Positions 34,427 through 41,565 of a stretch of DNA of 64,000 nucleotides are shown one piece after another; position 1 is the stretch's first letter; every line of letters begins with the position of its first letter. The notes beneath the pieces were generated by a model, which ran no database searches, was not told the DNA's origin, and saw only the letters and a program-made list of their open reading frames with translations. The position numbers and the translations under genes are program-made. Origin of the DNA: Paenibacillus sp. CF384 (GTDB lineage: Bacteria > Bacillota > Bacilli > Paenibacillales > Paenibacillaceae); contig NZ_FNNV01000001.1 in NCBI RefSeq assembly GCF_900106745.1, positions 806,001-870,000 of the forward strand. The letters run 5' to 3'.

Positions 34427-35467
34427 TTACATGACAGATTCCATGCTCGTAATGGGATGAGCATGGGTATCACGAGTAATAATTTCGCCGTAAATCAGCT
34501 TTTTCTCATAGGATGAGCTCGGATTCAAGATCCGCCACAAGATTTGATCGACTGCTCTCATGCCAAGCAATTCCTTGTTTACATTGACCGTCGCAAGAAT
34601 CGGATAATTGTCACAGGTGTTATCGTAACCGGTAACGGCGCATTGTTCCGGCACCTGGATTTGAAGCTTATTCAGCTCTTCGATCAAATACCTCGCATTC
34701 ACGTCGTGCGCGCAGACGAATACCTCAGGCAGCTCTCCCAGCTTAATCTTGGAGAATAACAGATACATATCTTGAGCGTCTGGACCGATCAGCTGCGGGT
34801 CTTGATTCAATTCGATCTGGTAGCTTTCCAGCGTTGTGCGGAAGGCAAGCCATCTCTCGAAATAACTAGGCGCCTCATTGATGCTCCCAACGTATTGGAA
34901 CTTTCGGTAGCCTTTGCTGATTAATTTCGTCATAAGTTCTTGCATGCAGCTGAAATTGTCGGAGAATACCGTGTCGCAATGGAGTGCCGGATCACTGTGG
35001 TCGATCATGACGACAGGGATATTCATTCGTTTAATATCGAGCAGAATCTGAGTCGAGACCGAGCCGATTGTAATGACGCCTTGAATGGCTTCCGGCTTAA
35101 GAAGAGAGAACACATGCTCGCCGGACGGTTCGGTCAGCGTAATAATGTCCATGCCCCGCTGGCTCAATCTCGTGTTGACGCCGTCAAATACGGGCCCCCA
35201 GTAGACGGAATCCCGATTCTGATAACGCACGTTCGGAAACAGCACGACAATGGTTCCGCTCCGCTTCATCTCCTCATGCTCGTTCAGCTCTCCCGTAAAA
35301 CGGGCGGGCTCATTATTCTTGAAATATCCGAGCTGGCCAGCCGCTTTCATAATCATTTCTCTCGTTCGTTCGCTTACCCCATTCTTGCCTGATAGCGCTC
35401 GCGACACGGCAAACTTGGACACGCCGGCAAAATCGGCGATTTCTTGGATTTTCACTTTTCCTCTCAT
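34427..35467 (-). CDS. LacI/GalR-family transcriptional regulator
   Basis: 346 residues. The N-terminal helix-turn-helix is KIQEIADFAGVSKFAVSRALSGKNGVSERTREMI, a hinge follows, and a periplasmic-binding-like ligand domain covers ~65-335 (GVITIGSVSTQILLDI, VMIDHSDPALHCD, CAVTGYDNT). It is the only regulator next to the mannan cluster and probably controls it in response to a mannoside. The ATG at 35467 has a poor site; a GTG at 35455 behind AGAGGA is a good alternative. Its own promoter carries an operator-like palindrome. Confidence 0.9.
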   Translation of the reverse strand: MRGKVKIQEIADFAGVSKFAVSRALSGKNGVSERTREMIMKAAGQLGYFKNNEPARFTGELNEHEEMKRSGTIVVLFPNVRYQNRDSVYWGPVFDGVNTRLSQRGMDIITLTEPSGEHVFSLLKPEAIQGVITIGSVSTQILLDIKRMNIPVVMIDHSDPALHCDTVFSDNFSCMQELMTKLISKGYRKFQYVGSINEAPSYFERWLAFRTTLESYQIELNQDPQLIGPDAQDMYLLFSKIKLGELPEVFVCAHDVNARYLIEELNKLQIQVPEQCAVTGYDNTCDNYPILATVNVNKELLGMRAVDQILWRILNPSSSYEKKLIYGEIITRDTHAHPITSMESVM

Positions 35468-35571
35468 TCAGACCAGTCCATTCTGTGCACAATTTAGGTG
35501 TATCGGCCTATTGATCGATCTTTGGCCGCATTTCGATGAATGAGTCCAAATTTGCAGCTTGTTGTAAACCA

Positions 35572-35600
35572 ATCATAGCAAACGGTTTGCCAAACGTAAA
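35572..35600 (-). promoter_or_regulatory. Promoter and operator of the lacI-type gene
   Basis: -35 TTTACG (35595-35600) and -10 TATGAT (35572-35577), spacer exactly 17. A 13-bp palindrome GCAAACGGTTTGC (35578-35590) fills the spacer next to the -10. This is a typical place for a LacI-family operator and suggests autoregulation. Confidence 0.7.
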
Positions 35601-35671
35601 TCAGATGTTGAATTTTGTTATGTTTTTGTTTGGTCGAATGGCTAATTGTTAACGAAAGTTTCATTTGGACA

Positions 35672-35711
35672 TACAAAGAACGACCTTGCAGGCATCAAAG
35701 CCGCAGGTCGT
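35672..35711 (-). terminator. Terminator of the B12 operon
   Basis: A stem of ACGACCT/AGGTCGT with a further GCGGC/GCCTGC-type pairing inside, followed by TCTTTG. It starts four bases after the cobS stop. Confidence 0.7.
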
Positions 35712-35715
35712 CCCT

Positions 35716-36531
35716 TTATACCAGTACCAACATCAGATAAAACAGCAGTATCGATTCTATGATTTCACACATGGCTCCATAGGTATCACCGGTCAAACCG
35801 CTCAATTTGCGTGTAAGCCACAAGCCGAGCATCCAGCCCGCTGCAATCGTGATACCGCCTAGCAGCAGAAGCGCAACAAACGCCGACTGAAGCTCTGCGC
35901 TCGGCCATATAAGCAATGCTCCTGCCGACAGCAACAACGTAACCAACAAAGCACACGCTGCATGACGATAGCGTACCGCCCGAAACAACGCTGCCATTCC
36001 CTCGTTTGGCCTTGCGAATGGGAACAATGCCATGGCAATAACGATCCATAACCTGCTCCAGGCGCAAGCCAACATGATCAGAGGGAAGAAGATGCGCCAT
36101 TGCAGCTCCGATTCGTCCATTATAGCCGCAAGACTAGAGAATTTGAACAATAGCACCAGCACTGCAGCAAGAACACCCATGGCGCCAACCCGGCTGTCTT
36201 TCATAATCTCAAGCATTCTCTCGCGTGAGCGGTGGCTCAGCACACCGTCGGCAGTATCCATTAAACCATCCATATGCAAACCGCCGCTCAACATGATCCA
36301 GACGATTAGCACAATAACAGCTGCCGGCATTGCCGGTACCACACCATGCAGGAGAGCAGCTGCTCCGGCGACAATGCCGCCAATAATTGCACCAACAAGC
36401 GGATAGTAGATCACACTGCGAGCCAGCATCTGCGGCGTGAATGGAATGACCACCGGAACGGGGATTCTTGTCAGCAGCTGCAAGGCAGTTCCCAGCGCTT
36501 GAAGCTGTACTTTCATGAACCGAATAAGCAC
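35716..36531 (-). CDS. cobS: Adenosylcobinamide-GDP ribazoletransferase
   Basis: 271 residues, polytopic membrane enzyme that joins adenosylcobinamide-GDP and alpha-ribazole (phosphate), the last step of cobalamin assembly. It has the family opening LGTALQLLTRIPVP and the metal-binding acidic motif SGGLHMDGLMDTADGVLSHRSRERMLEIMKDSRVGAMG. The GTG at 36531 is chosen because GGGGGAGG lies six bases upstream, and the codon begins one base after the cobU stop; a later ATG has no site. Confidence 0.93.
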   Translation of the reverse strand: MLIRFMKVQLQALGTALQLLTRIPVPVVIPFTPQMLARSVIYYPLVGAIIGGIVAGAAALLHGVVPAMPAAVIVLIVWIMLSGGLHMDGLMDTADGVLSHRSRERMLEIMKDSRVGAMGVLAAVLVLLFKFSSLAAIMDESELQWRIFFPLIMLACAWSRLWIVIAMALFPFARPNEGMAALFRAVRYRHAACALLVTLLLSAGALLIWPSAELQSAFVALLLLGGITIAAGWMLGLWLTRKLSGLTGDTYGAMCEIIESILLFYLMLVLV

Positions 36532-36532
36532 G

Positions 36533-37129
36533 CTATTCCTCCCCCAACTCAAAAGCATGTGCCTTCAAATCAAGCGGAATACCTGCTACCACCAGAAAAG
36601 CCTGCTCAGCGCATGCAGCCAGCTTACGGTTCATTCGCCCTGCCTCGTCGCGAAACCGGCGTCCGAGCGGATAAGGAGGTACGATGCCGCTGCCTACTTC
36701 GTTGGTGACGAGCAGCAGCGGACCTGTGTATCCGGAAACTGCATCGACAAGACGATTAACCTCAACTAACAAAGCACCGGAATCGTACCGGAACGATTCA
36801 CCGTCACTCTCATCGAGCTCACCGACCCGAAGCAGCTGATTCGTCAACCACAGCGTAAGACAGTCGATTAGCACAGCCGGGCGTTCTTCTTCATGTACAG
36901 CTTCTAACCGTTCCAGCAGCTCGGCCACTTCGTAGGGCTCCTCTATCGTTTCCCAAGCAAACCCAGACTCCGCGCGCGATTCCTGATGATGGTCCGTCCG
37001 TTCCTTCATCTCCTCATCCCATATCTGAGATGTGGCGACATAGATGCCCCGCTTAGCAAGCATCTTCGCATAGGCTTCGGCGAAGCCGCTCTTCCCGCTC
37101 CGAGCGCCGCCTGTAATGAATATCGCCAT
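36533..37129 (-). CDS. cobU: Adenosylcobinamide kinase / guanylyltransferase
   Basis: 198 residues. The Walker A loop at the very start (FITGGARSGKSGFAEAYA) binds GTP. The guanylylation histidine region (ERTDHHQESR) and the conserved VTNEVGSGIVPPYPLGRRFRDEAG motif follow. It phosphorylates adenosylcobinamide and then adds GMP, giving adenosylcobinamide-GDP for CobS. GGGGGAG lies upstream of the ATG. Confidence 0.95.
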   Translation of the reverse strand: MAIFITGGARSGKSGFAEAYAKMLAKRGIYVATSQIWDEEMKERTDHHQESRAESGFAWETIEEPYEVAELLERLEAVHEEERPAVLIDCLTLWLTNQLLRVGELDESDGESFRYDSGALLVEVNRLVDAVSGYTGPLLLVTNEVGSGIVPPYPLGRRFRDEAGRMNRKLAACAEQAFLVVAGIPLDLKAHAFELGEE

Positions 37130-37174
37130 GTTCTGTTCTCCCCCGCCTCTCGTTCCACCAAACCTTACCGAAAG

Positions 37175-38233
37175 CTACTCGCGCGAAACCCCAGCGCTCT
37201 CGAACGTAGCCATCTCTCGCATCACGCGAAGTGCCGCATCGACCAAATGGAAGCAGAGCACGGCCCCCGTCCCCTCACCCAGCCGCATATCCAAATGAAG
37301 CATCGGCGATAATCCGATCTGTTCCAGCAGCTTGTGATGTCCTTGTTCCTGCGAGAGATGGGAGCCGATCATATGCGCCGCCGATTGCGGTGCGATCGAG
37401 GCTGCAACAAGCGCAGCTGCCGACGAGATGAAACCATCAATAATAACCGGGCAGCGACTAGCCGCTGCACCGAGGATGACGCCGACTAATCCGGCAATCT
37501 CAAGCCCGCCTACTTTGGCTAGTACGCCAATCGGATCGGAAGGAGAAGGCATGTTGCACGCGATTGCCCGATTAACCACATCAACCTTATGCAAACGACG
37601 CTCTTCGTTAATTCCCGTACCAAGCCCAACCGCCTCATCTGCCGACATATTGCCGAGCACCGCACAAAGTGCAGCGCTAGCCGTCGTATTGCCAATCCCC
37701 ATTTCGCCGGTAGCGAACATGCGGTAGCCGTCAGCAGCAAGCTTTGTCGTCAAATGATAACCATCTATAATAGCCGCGAGCGCTTCATCACGCGTCATCG
37801 CCTGCTCCTTTGTCATGTTCGCGGTGCCCTTGCGGGTTTTGCACGAAATCAAGGACGGGTGCTCCAAATCCGCATTCACGCCCATATCCACGCAGTAAAC
37901 GTCAGCGCCTGCGCCTCTGGCAAGCACATTCACGCAAGCTCCGCCTGAGAGAAAATTCAATACCATCTGAGGCGTTACTTCAGCGGGAAAAGCACTAACG
38001 CCTTCCTCGCACACCCCATGGTCGCCAGCCATCACAATAACGGCCCGTTTGGATAAATCGGCTGAAACTTCGCCCGTTATACCTGCTATTTGCTTAGCAA
38101 GTTCCTCCAACTTCCCCAAGCTGCCTGGAGGTTTCGTCAAATTGTTCAAGTGAAGCTGTGCTTCTACGAGTTGTTCCGCATGGAGTGGTTGAATCCGATC
38201 AATTAACTCCATTAAATAGTTTTCGTTTTTCAT
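37175..38233 (-). CDS. cobT: Nicotinate-nucleotide-dimethylbenzimidazole phosphoribosyltransferase
   Basis: 352 residues. It makes alpha-ribazole phosphate from nicotinate mononucleotide and a lower-ligand base. Typical motifs are LTKPPGSLGKLEELAKQIAG, VMAGDHGVCEEGVSAFP, ATGEMGIGNTTASAAL and the catalytic-glutamate loop LHLDMRLGEGTGAVL. The ATG at 38233 has AAGGAG seven bases upstream and overlaps the end of btuD. Dimethylbenzimidazole synthesis genes are not in the window. Confidence 0.95.
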   Translation of the reverse strand: MKNENYLMELIDRIQPLHAEQLVEAQLHLNNLTKPPGSLGKLEELAKQIAGITGEVSADLSKRAVIVMAGDHGVCEEGVSAFPAEVTPQMVLNFLSGGACVNVLARGAGADVYCVDMGVNADLEHPSLISCKTRKGTANMTKEQAMTRDEALAAIIDGYHLTTKLAADGYRMFATGEMGIGNTTASAALCAVLGNMSADEAVGLGTGINEERRLHKVDVVNRAIACNMPSPSDPIGVLAKVGGLEIAGLVGVILGAAASRCPVIIDGFISSAAALVAASIAPQSAAHMIGSHLSQEQGHHKLLEQIGLSPMLHLDMRLGEGTGAVLCFHLVDAALRVMREMATFESAGVSRE

Positions 38234-38247
38234 GCTAACTCTCCTTT

Positions 38248-39033
38248 TCACCCTGGCTGTACACCTGATTGCAGTAGAATTTGTGGAACACCGGTATCCG
38301 GATGCGGCAGCACGATGGATCTGGCACCGAACACCGTTTGAATGAGCTCAGGTTGAATGACTTCCGAGGGAGATCCAAACGCTTCAATACCACCATCATG
38401 CAGTACCAGCAATGCATCGCAATAATGAGCTGCCAGATTCAGATCATGCAGCACGGAGATGACCGTCAGCCCGCGCTCCCGCTGCCAATTCTTCACCGTA
38501 TCGAGCAGCTGTATCTGATACCCGATATCCAGATAAGTGGTCGGCTCGTCGAGCAGCAGCAGCTCAGGCTCCTGTGCCATCACTTTGGCCAAAGCAACAC
38601 GCTGACGCTCGCCTCCACTCAATTGATCGATCCGTCGATGCTGCAGATCAAGCAAACCCATGGAGCCAAGTGCATCTTCAACCACATCGCCGCTGCCCGA
38701 AGTTTCTTCACCCAGCCAGTTCTGATAAGGAAAACGCCCCATCGTAACCACTTCACGCACGGTAAAACCAACCGCCGGCAGTCCGCCTTGCTGCAGCACG
38801 GCAACCCATTTGGCCAAATCCTTGCGTTTATACGCACTGACAGCCCGTTCCCTTAACAGCACTTCGCCTGAATTCGGCTGCTCCATGCCTGTCAGCAGCT
38901 GGAGAAGCGTAGATTTACCGACGCCGTTCGGACCGATAATGCCGTACATTCGACCTTCTTGCATCGAGAAACTAATCTCGCGCAGAATTTGTTTGCCCGC
39001 AATGATTTTGGATAATCGCCTTGCTTCGATCAT
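38248..39033 (-). CDS. btuD: Cobalamin ABC transporter ATP-binding protein
   Basis: 261 residues: Walker A GPNGVGKSTLL (~35-45), Q-loop VLQQGGLP, signature QLSGGERQRVALAKVM, Walker B LLLLDEPTTYLD and H-loop VLHDLNLAAHYCD. It belongs to the FecCD/BtuCD importer class. The riboswitch upstream and the cobTUS genes downstream make the substrate cobalamin or a cobinamide rather than a siderophore. It overlaps btuC by 4 bases. Confidence 0.93.
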   Translation of the reverse strand: MIEARRLSKIIAGKQILREISFSMQEGRMYGIIGPNGVGKSTLLQLLTGMEQPNSGEVLLRERAVSAYKRKDLAKWVAVLQQGGLPAVGFTVREVVTMGRFPYQNWLGEETSGSGDVVEDALGSMGLLDLQHRRIDQLSGGERQRVALAKVMAQEPELLLLDEPTTYLDIGYQIQLLDTVKNWQRERGLTVISVLHDLNLAAHYCDALLVLHDGGIEAFGSPSEVIQPELIQTVFGARSIVLPHPDTGVPQILLQSGVQPG

Positions 39034-40070
39034 GTTTGCGACCCTCCCTGCAGCACCTTGCGCCGATAGAGCAAATAGGCAAAGAACGGTGCACCGATAA
39101 GCGCCGTCACCACGCCTAGCGAGATTTCCTTAGGGCTTAGTGCAGTTCGAGCGAGCGTATCCGCCCATAAGAGATAAATAGCACCACCTAGCGCAGACAA
39201 CGGAATAATGAATCGATAGTCCGGGCCGACCAGCAACCGAAGGAGATGAGGAACTACCAAGCCAACGAAACCGACTACACCTGCAATCGATACCGCAACC
39301 GCGGTCAGAAATGTAGAAACGATCAGAACGATCAGCTTCGTGCGTTCGACGTTTACGCCCAAATGCGCGGCATGACGTTCGCCCAGCACGAACAAATTGA
39401 GATGCTGACCATAGCGGATCATGACCGGCAATCCCACGATAAGAAACGGCAAAATCAGCCGGACATGTTCCCAGCTGCGAGCACTAAGACTGCCCATTAG
39501 CCAGAATAAAGCTTCGTTGATAACGCCTTGCGACATCGACACCATGAAGGTCACGAAAGCGCCGAGAAAAGCTTGAACGATGACACCGGATAAGATTAAC
39601 GTCTCGACATTAATCGCTCCTCTTGCTCGTGAAAGTGCAAACACGATAAAGAGGGTAACGATGCCCGTAATGAAAGCGACGAGCGGAACCGTCCATAAGC
39701 CGATCACCGACTGGTAGCCGAATACGATCATGAAAGCCGCGCCAACCGAACACCCCGTTGCGACACCTAGTGTGAACGGATCAGCAAGCGGATTACGCAG
39801 AACGCCTTGAAATCCGGAGCCGGCAAGTGCCAAACAAGCGCCGACAAGCATTGCTAATACGACTCTTGATAATCTTAGCTGTGTCACGATTGCGATATCG
39901 CTGGCGTCATAGAGACTACTTGGGTCCTCCATCCACGGCAGCTGATGAATCAATATTCCCCAAACGCGCAAAAGCGGCAATCCGGATGAGCCAATCGACA
40001 AACTGACGACGACAGATACAGCAAGAAGGAGCATCGCTGCTCCTCCATAAATATATAGCCTTGTTCTCAT
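39030..40070 (-). CDS. btuC: Cobalamin ABC transporter permease
   Basis: 346 residues with about ten membrane helices, matching BtuC/FecCD permeases: LAGSGFQGVLRNPLADPFTLGVATG near the N-terminus, GERHAAHLGVNVERTK and GVVGFVGLVVPHLLRLLVGPDYR. It forms a homodimeric channel with BtuD. It starts one base before the btuF stop region, within the same operon. Confidence 0.93.
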   Translation of the reverse strand: MRTRLYIYGGAAMLLLAVSVVVSLSIGSSGLPLLRVWGILIHQLPWMEDPSSLYDASDIAIVTQLRLSRVVLAMLVGACLALAGSGFQGVLRNPLADPFTLGVATGCSVGAAFMIVFGYQSVIGLWTVPLVAFITGIVTLFIVFALSRARGAINVETLILSGVIVQAFLGAFVTFMVSMSQGVINEALFWLMGSLSARSWEHVRLILPFLIVGLPVMIRYGQHLNLFVLGERHAAHLGVNVERTKLIVLIVSTFLTAVAVSIAGVVGFVGLVVPHLLRLLVGPDYRFIIPLSALGGAIYLLWADTLARTALSPKEISLGVVTALIGAPFFAYLLYRRKVLQGGSQT

Positions 40071-40071
40071 C

Positions 40072-41103
40072 TTATTTGAACAGATCCGGATGGAGTTTCT
40101 TCGCTACCTCCAGCAGCCCATCGGCAAGTCGAGGTCCGACCCGAGTGAGCGGATCCTGATCCACTTCAAACACTTGCTTATTCTTAACCGCATTAATTGT
40201 TGCCCAGCCTGGTCTTGTTTCTATCCCGGTAAGGATAGGGTTTGTCTCGCCTTCAGCGAGAGTCATGGAGGCATATATGATCTGATCCGGATTCGATTTC
40301 ACGACCGACTCAGGGTCAATCTCGTACCAGCCCTGCTCGCTAGCGATGTTAACGCCTCCGGCGAGTGTAATGAGTTCATCCAAGAACTCTCCTTTTCCCA
40401 CTGTCCAGCCCGGTGCGAACTCCAGGTACACATTCCGTTTCGGCGCATCTTTAACGGTGTTAACTACTTCTTCTCTAACTTGCTCCATATGAGCGGTAAC
40501 TGCAGCTGCCTGCTCATTTTTATCCAAAATTTCACCGATCTGCTTTACCTTCGCTATGACAGCATCGTACGTTTTAGGATCTGTAGCATACACAGGGATT
40601 TGGAGCGAACGAAGCTTATCTACAACGGCACTCCCCATGGTGTAGGAGGCGAGCACAAGGTCTGGTTTCAGCGACACGATCTTCTCAATATCGGCGTCCA
40701 TATCACCGATCTTCGTCACGCTCTCCGCTTCCTTGGGATAGTTAGAGTAATTGTCTACCCCAACCAGAGAAACCCCGGCATCGATTGCATAGACGATCTC
40801 AGTCTCACTCGGCAGCAGTGAAACAATGCGCGCAGGCGCAGACTGGAACGTGAGCTCAGTTCCCGTAACATCCTTCAACGACAGCGGGTATACGGAATGT
40901 TGTTGCGGCGTGGCGTTATTCGCAGCAGCTTGCTCTGTTGTATTGGCTGAATTGCCGGCACTGCCCGCATTTCCTGCATTCTCAGCAGCTTGATTGGCGT
41001 TATTCTCACCCGAGCCGCATGCAGCTGTAATCAGCAGCATTGCAGTTATTGCTACGAGAAACACGAGTTTAGTTAATGGCATTAAACTAGATGTAGATTT
41101 CAT
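40072..41103 (-). CDS. btuF: Cobalamin-binding lipoprotein
   Basis: 343 residues. The signal peptide ends with lipobox ITAAC (Cys ~29). An Asn/Ala-rich linker (30-67) leads to a class III binding-protein fold with APARIVSLLPSETEIVYAIDAG, KPDLVLASYTMG and GWYEIDPESVV. It captures cobalamin or cobinamide outside the membrane for BtuCD. First structural gene after the riboswitch. GAAGGA precedes the ATG. Confidence 0.92.
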   Translation of the reverse strand: MKSTSSLMPLTKLVFLVAITAMLLITAACGSGENNANQAAENAGNAGSAGNSANTTEQAAANNATPQQHSVYPLSLKDVTGTELTFQSAPARIVSLLPSETEIVYAIDAGVSLVGVDNYSNYPKEAESVTKIGDMDADIEKIVSLKPDLVLASYTMGSAVVDKLRSLQIPVYATDPKTYDAVIAKVKQIGEILDKNEQAAAVTAHMEQVREEVVNTVKDAPKRNVYLEFAPGWTVGKGEFLDELITLAGGVNIASEQGWYEIDPESVVKSNPDQIIYASMTLAEGETNPILTGIETRPGWATINAVKNKQVFEVDQDPLTRVGPRLADGLLEVAKKLHPDLFK

Positions 41104-41124
41104 TTGAATCCTTCTCTCCCCATT

Positions 41125-41220
41125 CTATAATTGCGTACAACAAAAAAAGCATTTCCGACTTCGAGCGTCAGAAATGCTTACGTTCCGTAGAACATCAGCG
41201 GGCAATAAACGGTTGCCCAT
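41125..41220 (-). CDS. Putative 31-codon leader ORF between riboswitch and terminator
   Basis: An ATG with an ideal AGGGAGG eight bases upstream opens a 31-codon frame (MGNRLLPADVLRN... ending KCFFCCTQL). It begins about 43 bases after the cobalamin riboswitch and its codons run straight through both arms and the T run of the terminator at 41142-41179, stopping 22 bases before the btuF ATG. Ribosomes on it would melt the terminator. Whether it is translated, or its peptide has a function, is unknown. Confidence 0.5.
   Translation of the reverse strand: MGNRLLPADVLRNVSISDARSRKCFFCCTQL
41142..41179 (-). terminator. Riboswitch-controlled terminator
   Basis: A 13-bp stem (AAGCATTTCTGAC / GTCGGAAATGCTT, one G-T pair), loop GCTCGAA, followed by seven Ts on the minus strand, upstream of btuF. 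It is the expected expression platform of the cobalamin riboswitch. Confidence 0.85.
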
Positions 41221-41262
41221 CTCCAACACCTCCCTAAGTCCTCGTAGGTAGCGTTCATACTG

Positions 41263-41502
41263 AACAGGCAGGTATCCTGACTCGAAGCTTCTGACATCAA
41301 CGTCTTCCCAAACGATCCCATCGTTCAGTGACCTATCATTGATGCGTTGTCGATTGGCAATAGGCTTGCATGCCTTCTCTTCCAGAATCGACGCTTCTTA
41401 CAGTGGCGGGTCCGTGCCGGTATTTCACCGGTCTTCCCATTTAAGCTAAGCTTGCATGTCTCAGCGGACTGAAACTAACGCATATGCTTAGCACCTGTTC
41501 GT
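41263..41502 (-). ncRNA. Cobalamin riboswitch
   Basis: Minus-strand leader RNA with the class I cobalamin aptamer elements in order: ACGAACAGGTGC at the 5' end, then GGGAAGACCGGTGAAATACC, GGACCCGCCACTGTAA, and the B12 box AGTCAGGATACCTGCC at about 41267-41282. It lies behind its own promoter and upstream of a strong terminator and btuFCD-cobTUS. Binding of a cobalamin should switch the operon off. Confidence 0.95.
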
Positions 41503-41526
41503 AAACTATGAAATTGTGCTTGAGTA

Positions 41527-41555
41527 ACTATACCATCACCTATTTAGGATGTCTA
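41527..41555 (-). promoter_or_regulatory. Promoter of the B12 operon
   Basis: -35 TAGACA (41550-41555) and -10 TATAGT (41527-41532), each five of six, spacer 17. It lies just past the copA stop and about 25 bases before the aptamer. Confidence 0.75.
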
Positions 41556-41565
41556 CAATTGGCTT

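Noticed and set aside
19317-35467. Transfer of the mannan cluster by a mobile element
   Set aside because: No integrase, transposase, tRNA or direct repeats were found at either end.
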